Positions 1 through 8,582 of a stretch of 41,651 nt of DNA are shown piece after piece (position 1 is the first letter of the stretch; each line of letters begins with the position of its first letter). Under the pieces are notes generated by a model. It was not told the origin of the DNA. It saw nothing but the letters and a program-made list of their open reading frames with translations, and made no database searches. The translations under genes and the position numbers were made by a program. Location of the stretch: positions 1 through 41,651 of the forward strand of contig JACPEG010000034.1 of assembly GCA_016183615.1 (NCBI GenBank), written 5' to 3'. The DNA is from Betaproteobacteria bacterium. Lineage in GTDB: Bacteria; Pseudomonadota; Gammaproteobacteria; Burkholderiales; UBA6910.

Positions 1-1
1 C

Positions 2-406
2 ATCGTGGCGGGCGGCGGCGTGGCGCTGCTGCGGGCCCGTGCCGCCATGGGCAAGCTCAAGGGCGACAATCCCGACCAGGAGGCCGGCATCAAGATCGTG
101 ATGCGGGCCCTGGAAGAGCCGCTGCGCCAGATCGTGGCCAACGCCGGCGACGAGCCCTCGGTGGTGGTGAACAAGGTGCTGGAGGGCAAGGGCAACCTGG
201 GCTATAACGCCCAGACCGCCGAGTACGGCGACATGCTTCAGATGGGCGTGGTGGACCCCACCAAGGTGACCCGCTTCGCCCTGCAGAACGCCTCCTCGGT
301 GGCGGGCCTGATCCTCACCACCGACGCCATGGTGGCGGAGCTGCCCAAGGACGAGAGCCCGATGCACGGCGGCGGAATGGGCGGAATGGGCGGAATGGAA
401 ATGTGA
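2..406 (+). CDS. groL: Chaperonin GroEL, C-terminal part (cut by the window start)
   Basis: This is the last 134 codons of the 60-kDa chaperonin, the ATP-driven double-ring folding cage of the cytoplasm that works with GroES. The frame is open to the left edge, so the start is outside the window. The visible part is the end of the equatorial domain: a GGGVALLRA segment, the [13 protein letters not shown] region, the DPTKVTR segment and the [11 protein letters not shown] region. It ends in the low-complexity GGM repeat tail ([12 protein letters not shown]) typical of proteobacterial GroEL that projects into the cavity. A hairpin-plus-T-run terminator follows 58 bp downstream. Identity is certain from the conserved tail. 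Whether it is the only groEL copy of the genome cannot be seen. Confidence 0.98.
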   Translation: MVAGGGVALLRARAAMGKLKGDNPDQEAGIKIVMRALEEPLRQIVANAGDEPSVVVNKVLEGKGNLGYNAQTAEYGDMLQMGVVDPTKVTRFALQNASSVAGLILTTDAMVAELPKDESPMHGGGMGGMGGMEM

Positions 407-463
407 CGGGCGCCCGACGGTGCTCGTCCCCCCGGTAAAAACCGGGGTCCGGTACCAGCCTCG

Positions 464-492
464 AAACCCCGCTCCGGCGGGGTTTCGTTTTT
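464..492 (+). terminator. Rho-independent terminator of groEL
   Basis: A 9-bp perfect stem (AAACCCCGC / GCGGGGTTT) with a TCCG loop is followed closely by five T residues (488-492). A second hairpin with a CCCGGT/ACCGGG stem and AAAA loop lies just upstream (431-446) without its own T-run. Confidence 0.9.
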
Positions 493-572
493 GGGCGCCG
501 GCTATTCCGTGCGCATGTTTCGCTGCAACGCAAAATCGCGTAACCTAGCGGCGTTCCCACGCTACCTTGCGC

Positions 573-2474
573 ATGATGGCCCGCAGCGCCCCGATCCCGA
601 CGCCCGACCCGAGCACCGTCATTGAGGTCTTGAGGCGCCACGAGCCGTTCGCTTCAATGGACCAGGCCCATGTGGCGCGGGTCGTCGCCCACGGCACGGT
701 CGTGGAATTCCGGGACGGCGAAAACGTGCTCGACACGGGTGAGTCCCCGCGCCACCTCCATATCGTGCTCCAGGGCTCGGTGCAGGTCGGCGACGACACC
801 GGCCTCGCGCTGGAACCCGATCTCCCCGAGGGCAGCCTGTTTCCGCTGGGCGCCCTGCTCTCGGGCCGCGCGGCGGGTTGTCCCTATCGCGCCGCCGCCG
901 CTACCCGATGCCTTGCCCTTCCCGCAGACGCATTCCGGGAACTGCTGGACCAGAGTCCCGAGCTGCGGCGCTTCTGCTCGGAGCGCGTGGCCTCGCAGCT
1001 GGAAGACGTGCTCGAGGCCGCGCGCGGGTCCCAGGCCCTGCGCCGGGCCGACCAGCAGCCCCTGTCCCAGCCCCTGTCCCGTCTGATCCGGCGCAAGCCC
1101 GTGACCTGCGGACCGGAGACGCCGTTGGGCGCGGTGCTGGAAGCCATGCAGCGCGAGGAGATCGGGTCCATGATCGTGTGCGAGGCCGGCGGCGCGCCGG
1201 TGGGAATTTTCACGCTCTACGACGTGCTGTTCCGGGTCGCGTTCCAGCAGCCGGACCTGGATCAGCCGGTGGCCAACCTCATGAGCCGCGAGATGGTTTC
1301 GCTGGCCCCCAATGCCCCGGCCTACGAGGCGACGCTGGCGATGGCGCGCCACCGCATCCGCCATATCCTGGTGGTGGAAGGGCCGGAACTGCTGGGCGTG
1401 GTGTCCGAGCGCGACCTGTTCTCGCTGCAGCAGGTGAGCCTCAGGATCATCAGCCAGGGCATCCGCAATTCGGCCTCCAGCAACGAGCTGGTGCGCTGGA
1501 GCGCGGAGATCCGCCAGCTCGCCCTCAACATGGTGATCCAGGACGTGGCGGCGGAGCAGGTGATCAAGTTCGTGTCCACCCTGAACGAAATGCTCACCCG
1601 GCGGGTGATCGAGGTCGAAACGGCCGGAATCGAGTTGCCCGGCGTCCGGGTGTGCTGGATCGGCATGGGCAGCCAGGGTCGCTCGGAGCAGACGGTCGCC
1701 ACCGACCAGGACAACGGCATCATCTTCGTGACGCCCGAGGGAATGGAGCCGGATCGGGTGCGGGAGCGGCTGCTGCCGGCGGCGAATCGCGTGAACCAGA
1801 CCCTCGACCGCTGCGGCTTCCCCCTGTGTAAGGGCAACATCATGGCTGGCAATCCCGATTGCTGCCTGTCGCTGGAGGAATGGAAGCGCAAGTTCGCCCG
1901 CTGGATGCACCGCATGGACGCGCCGGAGCTGCTCAACGCCACCATCTTCTTCGATTTCCGGGCGATTCACGGCGATCCGGCCCCGGCGGCGGAGCTGCGC
2001 GACGCGCTGCACGCCCTGATCGAGGAGAACCGCTTTTTCGTGAAGCGCATGGTGGAGACGGCGCTCGACAACAGCCCGCCCCTCGGCTTCATCCGCGACT
2101 TCGTGGTCTCCGACAAGGAGGGGCAGCCCCACACCCTGGATCTCAAAGTGAACGGGGTGACCCATTTCGTGGATGCGGCCCGCATTTTCTGCCTCACGGC
2201 CAAGATCCACGAGACCAACACGCCGCGGCGGCTGCGGGCGGTGGGCAGGAAATGGAAGCTGGACGCAGGACAGGTGGAAGGCTGGATTCAGGCGTTCTAC
2301 TATATCCAGGGCATTCGCCTGAAGGCCCACCAGGACCAGATCGCCCGCGGGAAGCCCCTCAGCAACCGGGTGGATCCGGACCGGCTCAACAAGCTGGAGC
2401 GCCGCATCCTGAAGGAGGCGTTCCGCCAGGGCCGCAGCATCCAGTCCTTGATGGAGAAGCTCTACCAGTTCTGA
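573..2474 (+). CDS. cNMP-binding / CBS-pair / DUF294 nucleotidyltransferase-like protein, copy 1
   Basis: A soluble 633-residue protein. Visible domains in order are a Crp-type cyclic-nucleotide-binding domain (about residues 20-130), a pair of CBS domains (about 155-285, with ERDLFSLQ after the second), a DUF294 GlnD-like nucleotidyltransferase domain (about 300-440, with the GMGSQGRSEQT...DQDNGIIF active-site pattern) and a DUF294 C-terminal helical domain. Known: such proteins sit beside acetate-type symporters in many proteobacteria, for example near PA3234 of Pseudomonas aeruginosa. Inferred: a nucleotide-sensing regulator or nucleotidylating enzyme tied to carboxylate use. ATG573 was chosen; TTG567 and ATG576 are alternatives, and no clear ribosome-binding site decides. 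It lies 14 bp before a paralogue and is probably co-transcribed with it. No substrate or target is known from sequence. Confidence 0.9.
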   Translation: MMARSAPIPTPDPSTVIEVLRRHEPFASMDQAHVARVVAHGTVVEFRDGENVLDTGESPRHLHIVLQGSVQVGDDTGLALEPDLPEGSLFPLGALLSGRAAGCPYRAAAATRCLALPADAFRELLDQSPELRRFCSERVASQLEDVLEAARGSQALRRADQQPLSQPLSRLIRRKPVTCGPETPLGAVLEAMQREEIGSMIVCEAGGAPVGIFTLYDVLFRVAFQQPDLDQPVANLMSREMVSLAPNAPAYEATLAMARHRIRHILVVEGPELLGVVSERDLFSLQQVSLRIISQGIRNSASSNELVRWSAEIRQLALNMVIQDVAAEQVIKFVSTLNEMLTRRVIEVETAGIELPGVRVCWIGMGSQGRSEQTVATDQDNGIIFVTPEGMEPDRVRERLLPAANRVNQTLDRCGFPLCKGNIMAGNPDCCLSLEEWKRKFARWMHRMDAPELLNATIFFDFRAIHGDPAPAAELRDALHALIEENRFFVKRMVETALDNSPPLGFIRDFVVSDKEGQPHTLDLKVNGVTHFVDAARIFCLTAKIHETNTPRRLRAVGRKWKLDAGQVEGWIQAFYYIQGIRLKAHQDQIARGKPLSNRVDPDRLNKLERRILKEAFRQGRSIQSLMEKLYQF

Positions 2475-2488
2475 AACGCCGCCTTGCG

Positions 2489-4393
2489 ATGGCCGCCTTC
2501 CTGCACGCAACCGAAGACACGATCCGCGACCTGAGGCGCTACGCGCCGTTCGACGCCATGGAGCCGGGACACCTGCGTTTCCTGGCGGAGAATCTGACCG
2601 TCGAAAAGTTTGCGGCGGGCGCCGAAGTGCTGGTGCCGGGCCGGGGCGAGCCGCGCTATCTGTACATCGTCCGCTCGGGCAGCGTGCTCTCGGAGCAGGC
2701 GGTGGCCCGGACCGAGGAGGACGAGAGCGGCTGGCAGCTCGCGGCGGGAGATTGCTTTCCGCTCGGCGCCCTGGTGGCGAAGCGGCCGGTGGCGAGCCTC
2801 TATCGGGCGACGGAGGACACCACCTGCTTCCTGCTTCCCGCCGTCCGGTTCCAGGAGCTGCTCGCCTTGAGCCAGGTGATGCAGGCCTATTGCACGCGCC
2901 GCCTGGCGGTCCTGCTGGAGCGCTCCAAGAAAATCATCCAGAGCCAGTACTCGGAGGCGGGGGCCGAGCAGCAGTCGCTCACCAGCCCGCTCTCGTCAGT
3001 CGTGCGCCGCACCCCGGTGTCCTGCGGACCCGAAACGCCGATCCAGAGCGTGCTGGAAACCATGCACCGCCTGGGCATCGGCTCCATGATTGTCACGGAC
3101 GGGGAGAACCGTCCCATCGGCATTTTCACCGAGCGCGACGTGCTCGATCGTGTGGCGCTCGTTCGCGCCGACCTCGCGGCCCCCGTCTCTTCGGTGATGA
3201 CCAGCGGTCGTCTGACCGCGCTGCCGCCCACCGCCACCGCCTACGACGCTGCGCTGGAGATGGCGCGCCACGGCTTCCGCCACGTGCTGGTGACCGAGCA
3301 GGGCCGGCTCGCCGGCATCGTTTCCGAACGCGACCTGTTCTCCATCCAGCGGGTGAGCCTGCGCCAGCTCTCGAGTGGCATCCGCCGCGCCGAGGACCTG
3401 GACAGCCTCAGGCAGTACGCCCGGGACATCCAACAACTCGCCCAGAACATGCTGGTGCAGGGTGTGGCGGCCGAGCAGCTCACCCAGCTCATCGCCACCC
3501 TCAACGACAACCTGACCCAGCGGCTGATCGAGCTGGAAGCGGGGCGCGAGGAGCTGCGCGGCGTGCGTTTCTGCTGGCTCGCCCTGGGGAGCGAAGGCCG
3601 CATCGAGCAGACTTTCAGCACCGACCAGGACAACGGGATCATTTTCGCGGTGCCGCCGGGAATGGACACGGAAGCGGCGCGCCAGGCGCTGCTTCCCATG
3701 GCGGAGCGCATCAACCGGGCGCTCGACGCCTGCGGCTTCACCCTGTGCAAGGGCAAGATCATGGCGGGCAACCCCACCTGGTGCCTGGCGCTGGAGGAAT
3801 GGCAGCAGAAGTTTGCGGGATGGATCGACGCCGGGGCTCCGGAGGCGCTGCTCAACGCCTCGATCTTCTTCGACTTCCGGCCGCTGTGGGGGCAGGAAAC
3901 ACTGGCGTTGCAGTTGCGGCAATGGCTGATCGGGCATGCCATGGCCAATCCCCGGTTCCTGCACCAGATGGCGGCCAACGCGCTGCGCAACCGGCCGCCG
4001 CTCGGGATGTGGCGGGATTTCGTGGTGGAAAAAAAGGGGGAGCGGCCGGATACCCTGGACCTGAAGATGAACGGCACGACGCTATTCGTGGACGCGGCGC
4101 GCATTTTCAGCCTTGCCACCGGCGTCGAGCACACCCAGACCGCTCAGCGCCTGCGGCTGTCCGCTCCACAATTGAACGTCCCGCCCGAGGAAGTGGAAGC
4201 CTGGGTGGAGGCGTTTTTCCTGATTCAGACGATCCGGCTCAAGAACCAGTACGCCCAGTCGGGAAGAGGGGAGAGCATGGACAACCGCCTGAACCCCGGA
4301 GCCCTCCACGAGCTGGATCAACACATCCTCAAGGAGGCATTCCGCCAGGCGAAGAAACTTCAGGCGCGGCTGGGGATGGATTATCAGGTGTGA
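2489..4393 (+). CDS. cNMP-binding / CBS-pair / DUF294 nucleotidyltransferase-like protein, copy 2
   Basis: A 634-residue tandem paralogue of the preceding gene with the same domain order: Crp-like nucleotide-binding fold, two CBS motifs (MTSGRLTALPP in the linker), the DUF294 catalytic pattern ALGSEGRIEQT...DQDNGIIF, and the C-terminal DUF294 domain ending HILKEAFRQAKKLQ. The equivalent end in copy 1 is RILKEAFRQGRSIQ. Both keep the acidic DQD residues, so neither looks dead. The start is ATG2489, 14 bp after the previous stop; the open frame extends further upstream only through the coding region of copy 1. The gene ends at heptamer repeats that form a hairpin facing the convergent response regulator. 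Divergence over the N-terminal sensor part suggests the two copies sense different ligands (inference). Confidence 0.9.
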   Translation: MAAFLHATEDTIRDLRRYAPFDAMEPGHLRFLAENLTVEKFAAGAEVLVPGRGEPRYLYIVRSGSVLSEQAVARTEEDESGWQLAAGDCFPLGALVAKRPVASLYRATEDTTCFLLPAVRFQELLALSQVMQAYCTRRLAVLLERSKKIIQSQYSEAGAEQQSLTSPLSSVVRRTPVSCGPETPIQSVLETMHRLGIGSMIVTDGENRPIGIFTERDVLDRVALVRADLAAPVSSVMTSGRLTALPPTATAYDAALEMARHGFRHVLVTEQGRLAGIVSERDLFSIQRVSLRQLSSGIRRAEDLDSLRQYARDIQQLAQNMLVQGVAAEQLTQLIATLNDNLTQRLIELEAGREELRGVRFCWLALGSEGRIEQTFSTDQDNGIIFAVPPGMDTEAARQALLPMAERINRALDACGFTLCKGKIMAGNPTWCLALEEWQQKFAGWIDAGAPEALLNASIFFDFRPLWGQETLALQLRQWLIGHAMANPRFLHQMAANALRNRPPLGMWRDFVVEKKGERPDTLDLKMNGTTLFVDAARIFSLATGVEHTQTAQRLRLSAPQLNVPPEEVEAWVEAFFLIQTIRLKNQYAQSGRGESMDNRLNPGALHELDQHILKEAFRQAKKLQARLGMDYQV

Positions 4394-4397
4394 AGAA

Positions 4398-4459
4398 GTG
4401 AACAGTGAACAGTGAACGGTAACCCCGGCGGTGGTTCCTGTTTACGGTTTACTGTTCAC
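4398..4459. repeat. Heptamer tandem repeats forming an inverted repeat between convergent genes
   Basis: On the + strand GTGAACA, GTGAACA and GTGAACG follow each other, then comes a spacer of about 15 bp, then the reverse complement of related heptamers (GTAAACC and GTGAACA type, 4437-4459). The two arms can pair imperfectly over about 22 bp. The element fills the gap between copy 2 of the DUF294 gene and the convergent response regulator, so it may act as a two-way terminator. A related element lies at 8583-8658. Confidence 0.75.
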
Positions 4460-4463
4460 GCCG

Positions 4464-5135
4464 TCAATGTTCTTGATGATCCAGCTGGTAGCCGCGGCCA
4501 TGGAGGGTACGCACCGTCATGCCGCTGCCCTCGAGCTTCTTGCGCAGCCGGTGCACATAGACCTCGATGGCGTTGAAGCTCGCGGAATCGTCGTAGCTGT
4601 AGAGCCGTTCCAGGAGCTGCTGCTTGGAAACCGCCCGGCCATAATGGGAGAACAGTACCTCGAAGATGCTGACTTCCTTCGCCGAGAGCTCGATCGCCCT
4701 GCCGTCGACCAACGCCGTACGGGTGATGGTATCGAAGCAGACCCCGGCCTTGAACTGCTGGGTCGCTGAGCCGCACTGCCCCCTTCTCAGCAGGGCCCTG
4801 ACCCGGGCCTGGAGTTCGTTCAGGGAAAACGGCTTGACCAGGTAATCGTCGGCGCCCAGATCCAGGCCCCGGGCCTTTTCATCCGGATCGTCGCGGCCCG
4901 AGAGGATCAAGACCGGCAAGGTGGCGTTCCGATGACGCAACCGCTTCAGCACCTCGAAGCCGTCGAGCTTGGGCAGCCCGAGATCAAGGATCAGGAGATC
5001 GAAGCAGCCGTCCCGAAGGGCCTGGTCCGCAGCCGTCCCGTTGGCCACCCGGTCCACCGCGTAATTGGACAGCTTGAGGGCAAAGCACAGGGCATCGCCC
5101 AGCGTGGGATCGTCCTCAACCACCAGAATCCGCAA
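4464..5135 (-). CDS. OmpR-family response regulator 1
   Basis: A 223-residue two-component regulator of the PmrA/QseB/TctD type. The receiver domain (1-115) has the acidic pocket E7-D8-D9, the phospho-acceptor D51 in LILDLGLP and K in DDYLVKPF. The winged-helix DNA-binding domain (about 125-220) has the RLYSYDDSASFNAIEVYVHRLRKK pattern and the RGYQL hairpin. The start is a TTG with a strong AGGAGG six bases upstream (5141-5146). It is divergent from the DUF4212-symporter operon and has no kinase next to it; the kinase at 8639-10036, which accompanies the close paralogue at 10148-10822, is the nearest candidate partner (inference). It probably controls the divergent symporter through the GTAAG repeats at 5341-5356. 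Confidence 0.93.
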   Translation of the reverse strand: MRILVVEDDPTLGDALCFALKLSNYAVDRVANGTAADQALRDGCFDLLILDLGLPKLDGFEVLKRLRHRNATLPVLILSGRDDPDEKARGLDLGADDYLVKPFSLNELQARVRALLRRGQCGSATQQFKAGVCFDTITRTALVDGRAIELSAKEVSIFEVLFSHYGRAVSKQQLLERLYSYDDSASFNAIEVYVHRLRKKLEGSGMTVRTLHGRGYQLDHQEH

Positions 5136-5448
5136 CAGCCCCCTCCTAGCCAGTACCGCCCTTGGAGGGCGGAAAAAATGAAAAACCCATACCTTTCAGC
5201 CAGCCTGGCGAATTTTGCGGCGCAACATCATGGCGCGCACCGTTAGCCCTTGATTCGTATTGCAGCCCCTGATTGCCGCTGCTACATTAATGCCCGGTAC
5301 CGGGACCCCCAGGCAAATCGTTCATCCCCCTTCCCGGCCCGTAAGGCTTTTGTAAGCTGCTTAACCTTACCATAAAAAAACAGTAGTCCTGGTATTGGGG
5401 CCCTGCCCCCCGAAAGTTGCATCTCTCAACCCGTACGAGGAGGACATC
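5136..5448. promoter_or_regulatory. Divergent intergenic region with OmpR-type direct repeats
   Basis: This 313-bp gap separates the response regulator from the symporter operon. It holds two GTAAG repeats at 5341 and 5352, 11 bp apart start to start. They are followed by a possible -10 (TACCAT, 5368-5373) and an A-run, then the GAGGAGGA ribosome-binding site (about 5437-5444) of the DUF4212 gene. The same GTAAG motif occurs four times before the second symporter operon. I see no other gene in it. Confidence 0.55.
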
Positions 5449-5715
5449 ATGCAGTTATCCGAGAAGCATCGGGCGTACTGGCAGAAGAACCTCAGGATCA
5501 CGGCGATACTGCTGTTTCTCTGGTTCTTCGTCACGTTCGTTCTGAACTGGTTCGCCAGGGAACTCGCGAGCATCACCATCCTGGGTTTCCCGTTCCCGTT
5601 CTACATGGCGGCCCAGGGCGCGTTGATTATCTACGTGCTGATCATCTGGTTTTACGCCAGGTACATGAACAAGCTTGATCTCGAGTACGGCGTACATGAA
5701 GGGGAGGACGAGTAA
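5449..5715 (+). CDS. DUF4212 sodium:solute symporter small subunit
   Basis: An 88-residue membrane protein with two hydrophobic segments (about 17-38 and 44-66). It has the family signature: an N-terminal YWQKNLR, a central GFPFPFYMAAQG, then FYARYMNKLDLEYGV. Known: proteins of this family (TIGR03647/DUF4212) lie directly before, or are fused to, VC_2705-type symporters and are thought to be a small subunit. That is exactly the arrangement here, with a one-base stop/start overlap (TAATG) into the large subunit. The start ATG5449 follows a strong GAGGAGGA; an earlier in-frame ATG/GTG extension lacks conservation. Its function beyond assembly or stability is not known. Confidence 0.9.
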   Translation: MQLSEKHRAYWQKNLRITAILLFLWFFVTFVLNWFARELASITILGFPFPFYMAAQGALIIYVLIIWFYARYMNKLDLEYGVHEGEDE

Positions 5716-7787
5716 TGGCTACCCAGTCCCAAGCGGCATTCACCGCTTCCTTGAAGAAATACTACAGTTTCTATACCGGCGGCTTCATCGGCTTCGTCAT
5801 CCTGCTCGCCATCCTGGAGCAGATGGGCGTTCCCAACAAGTGGCTCGGCTACATGTTCCTGTTCGCCACCATCGGTCTCTACGCCGGCATCGGCATCATG
5901 AGCCGCACCGCGGACGTGGCCGAGTACTACGTGGCGGGGCGCCGGGTGCCGGCCTTCTTCAACGGCATGGCGACGGGCGCCGACTGGATGTCGGCCGCCT
6001 CCTTCATCGGCATGGCCGGCACCCTGTACCTCACCGGATTTGACGGCCTCGCGTTTGTCACCGGCTGGACCGGCGGCTACTGCCTGGTGGCGCTGTTCCT
6101 CGCGCCCTACCTGCGTAAGTTCGGCCAGTTCACCATTCCCGACTTCCTGGGTGCCCGCTACGGCGGCCACATCCCGCGGACGATCGGGGTGTTCGCCGCC
6201 ATCGTCTGCTCGTTCACCTACGTGATCGCGCAGATCTACGGCGTGGGCCTGATCACCAGCCGCTTCACCGGCCTCGAGTTCGGCATCGGGGTGTTCGTGG
6301 GTCTGGCCGGGATTCTGGTGTGCTCGTTCCTGGGCGGCATGCGGGCGGTGACCTGGACCCAGGTGGCCCAGTACATCATCCTGATCGTGGCCTACATGAT
6401 TCCCTGCGTCTGGCTGGCGGCCAAGCAGACCGGCGTTCCGGTTCCCCAGTTGGTCTATGGCTACCAGCTGGAGAAGGTGACGGCCCGGGAAAAGGTGTTG
6501 AATGACGCCAATACGCCGGAGGGCAAGAAGGAAGCCGAAGTCCGGGCGATCCTCAAGGGCAAGGCCGACGCCGCCGCTGCGGCGCTGAAGGACCCGGCCA
6601 AAGCCTATGTCGACAACAAGGCGGCGCTGGAAGTCAAGCTCAACGAGATGAAGGCGGCCAACGCGCCGGCCGACCAGCTCAAGGCCGCGGAAGACGCCGT
6701 CGCCAAGTACCCGAAGGACGTGGAAGCGGCCAAGGCCAAGTGGAACAAGGAGAAGGGCATGGCTGCCCGTGCCGCCCCGATCCGCGCCCATGCCGACATG
6801 TTCCCCGGCAAGGACGATGCGGCGCGCAACACGTCACGGCTCAACTTCCTGGCCCTGGTGTTCTGCATGATGGTGGGGACCGCCTCTCTGCCCCACATCC
6901 TGATGCGCTACTACACCACGCCCAGCGTGAGAGACGCGCGCATGTCGGTGTTCTGGTCGCTGTTCTTCATCTTCCTGCTGTACTTCACGGCGCCCGCCCT
7001 GGCGGTGCTGGTCAAGTACGACGTCTACCATAACCTGGTGGGCAGCTCGTTCGCGGCCCTGCCGGGCTGGGCGGCGGCCTGGGCCAAGGTGGACCCGGGG
7101 CTGATGAACATCTCCGACCTCAACGGCGACGGCCTGGTGCAGTTGGCCGAAATCGTGATCGGCGGCGACCTGATCGTGCTGGCGACCCCGGAAATCGCGG
7201 GCCTGCCGTACGTGATCTCGGGCCTGGTGGCGGCGGGCGGTCTGGCGGCGGCGCTTTCCACCGCCGACGGGCTGCTGCTCACCATCGCCAACGCCCTGTC
7301 CCACGACGTGTACTACAAGATGATCGACCCCCATGCGCCGACCACCCGGCGCCTCACCGTGGCCAAGACCCTGCTGCTCGTGGTGGCGGTGATCGCGGCC
7401 TACGTGACCTCGCTCAAGCCCGGGGACATCCTGTTCCTGGTAGGTGCAGCGTTCTCGTTGGCGGCCTCGGCCTTCTTCCCGGCCCTGGTGTGCGGCGTGT
7501 TCTGGAAGCGCGCCAACAAGCTGGGGGCCATCGTCGGCATGAGCGTCGGACTGGGCACTGCCATGTACTACATGTACACGACCTACCCGTTCTTCGGTGG
7601 AACGATGGCCAGTTCGTGGTTCGGAATCAATCCGATCTCGGCGGGGGTCTTCGGCGTTCCCATCGGCTTCCTCGGGGTGATTGTCGGCAGCCTGATGAGC
7701 CCGGCGCCCGACAGGGAGGTTCAGGAGCTGGTGGATCACGTGCGCTACCCGGTTCTGGCGGGCGATATCGACACCCGCGGCACCTGA
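5715..7787 (+). CDS. Sodium:solute symporter, VC_2705-type large subunit (probable carboxylate uptake)
   Basis: An inner-membrane symporter of the SSS family, 690 residues, with about 13 hydrophobic helices. Conserved pieces are GLYAGIGIMSRTADVAEYYVAGRRVPAFFN, the unwound-helix segment GADWMSAASFIGMAG, and LPHILMRYYTTPSVRDAR. Known: relatives take up acetate or similar acids with sodium. Two additions stand out. A charged Ala/Lys/Glu-rich stretch (about residues 245-375) lies between helices, and a perfect EF-hand-like loop (residues 468-479, DLNGDGLVQLAE) lies in a later loop. It overlaps the small subunit gene by one base and is closed by a terminator at 7824-7851. The substrate is inferred from family only. 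Confidence 0.9.
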   Translation: MATQSQAAFTASLKKYYSFYTGGFIGFVILLAILEQMGVPNKWLGYMFLFATIGLYAGIGIMSRTADVAEYYVAGRRVPAFFNGMATGADWMSAASFIGMAGTLYLTGFDGLAFVTGWTGGYCLVALFLAPYLRKFGQFTIPDFLGARYGGHIPRTIGVFAAIVCSFTYVIAQIYGVGLITSRFTGLEFGIGVFVGLAGILVCSFLGGMRAVTWTQVAQYIILIVAYMIPCVWLAAKQTGVPVPQLVYGYQLEKVTAREKVLNDANTPEGKKEAEVRAILKGKADAAAAALKDPAKAYVDNKAALEVKLNEMKAANAPADQLKAAEDAVAKYPKDVEAAKAKWNKEKGMAARAAPIRAHADMFPGKDDAARNTSRLNFLALVFCMMVGTASLPHILMRYYTTPSVRDARMSVFWSLFFIFLLYFTAPALAVLVKYDVYHNLVGSSFAALPGWAAAWAKVDPGLMNISDLNGDGLVQLAEIVIGGDLIVLATPEIAGLPYVISGLVAAGGLAAALSTADGLLLTIANALSHDVYYKMIDPHAPTTRRLTVAKTLLLVVAVIAAYVTSLKPGDILFLVGAAFSLAASAFFPALVCGVFWKRANKLGAIVGMSVGLGTAMYYMYTTYPFFGGTMASSWFGINPISAGVFGVPIGFLGVIVGSLMSPAPDREVQELVDHVRYPVLAGDIDTRGT

Positions 7788-7823
7788 TCGATTGCAGCAA
7801 TAAGAGGAGGAGGATCGACATTC

Positions 7824-7851
7824 AAGGCCCGCGCAAGCGGGCCTTTTTTTT
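7824..7851 (+). terminator. Rho-independent terminator of the first symporter operon
   Basis: The stem AAGGCCCGC / GCGGGCCTT with loop GCAA is followed by eight T residues (7844-7851). It lies 36 bp after the symporter stop. Confidence 0.93.
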
Positions 7852-7858
7852 GGGGCGG

Positions 7859-7912
7859 GTGTAGGAGCGGATTCATCCGCGACCCCCCTCGCGGATGAAT
7901 CCGCTCCTACAC
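7859..7912. repeat. REP-like palindrome (two inverted units, REPIN-like)
   Basis: A perfect inverted repeat with 24-bp arms (7859-7882 and 7889-7912) and a six-C loop. Each arm holds a 22-bp unit starting GTAGGAGCGG and ending TCCGCGA. Further units of the same family occur at 18900-18921, 18947-18968 and 18991-19012. The right arm overlaps the 3' end of the leftward TPR gene and supplies its TAG stop (7907-7909). Confidence 0.9.
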
Positions 7913-8506
7913 GACGAGGTCCTTCACCAGGTGGGCGAGATCCGCGCGCTCGGCGTCCTGGATCAGGCGCCGCGCCATTTTCGGATCGAAGCGGTGGACG
8001 TGGGTGATGATTTCCTTCACCCGGTCGGGATGGTTGAGGTGGTGATGCGCCATGCCCAGGTTGTACCAGGCATGGGGATTCATGGGTTGCAGCGCCGCCG
8101 CCTCCTCCAGGGCTCTTGCCGCTTCCTCATGCTGGCCCAGCGCGGCGTGGGCGAGCCCCATGCCATACCACGCCCGGTCCAGCTTGGGCCGTAGCCGCAC
8201 CGCTTCCCTGAACGTGGTAATGGCCTCGGCGTGCTGGCCCTGCCGGTCCTGAATGAAGCCCAGGTTGAAAAAGGCATCGGCATCCTGGGAATTGATGCGG
8301 GTCGCTTCGCGGAAATAGCTCACGGCTTCCCCATGGCGTCCCAGGGTGGCAGAGAGGTAGGCCAGGCAGTTCACCACGACGCCAGATTGGGGATCATGCC
8401 GAAGGGCGGCCCGGTATTCCTCGATGGCCTGCTCGGGCCGCTTCAGCATGACGAGCATGCGGCCGCGAAGATAGTGGCGCCAATAGTCGAAGTTCATTCC
8501 CCTCAT
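7907..8506 (-). CDS. Tetratricopeptide-repeat protein
   Basis: A 199-residue protein with no signal peptide, made of about five TPR units of 34 residues. The repeat pattern is visible as DAFFNLGFIQDRQGQHAEAI, then RAWYGMGLAHAALGQHEEAA, then HAWYNLGMAHHHLNHPDRV. TPR units are protein-protein interaction scaffolds; no catalytic domain is present, so the partner is unknown. The start could be ATG8506 or the second ATG at 8497; neither has a well-spaced ribosome-binding site. The last codons and the stop lie inside a REP palindrome, so the natural C-terminus may have been altered by that element. It stands alone between the first symporter operon and the histidine kinase. Confidence 0.85.
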   Translation of the reverse strand: MRGMNFDYWRHYLRGRMLVMLKRPEQAIEEYRAALRHDPQSGVVVNCLAYLSATLGRHGEAVSYFREATRINSQDADAFFNLGFIQDRQGQHAEAITTFREAVRLRPKLDRAWYGMGLAHAALGQHEEAARALEEAAALQPMNPHAWYNLGMAHHHLNHPDRVKEIITHVHRFDPKMARRLIQDAERADLAHLVKDLVV

Positions 8507-8582
8507 CCTCTGGCTGTGCAGTATCGGAAGGCCGCATTGTGGGCCCTGGGCGCAGGGCTTTCAAGGGTGGCCGTGCGGGCAA

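Noticed and set aside
654..2510. Open frame of 618 codons on the minus strand opposite DUF294 copy 1
   Set aside because: It is an antisense shadow in GC-rich DNA, with histidine/arginine-rich composition and no recognisable domain, while the + strand frame has clear domains.
4398..4422. Short tandem repeats as a plasmid-type iteron origin
   Set aside because: There are only three heptamers between convergent chromosomal genes and no replication gene; they fold with the opposite arm like a terminator.
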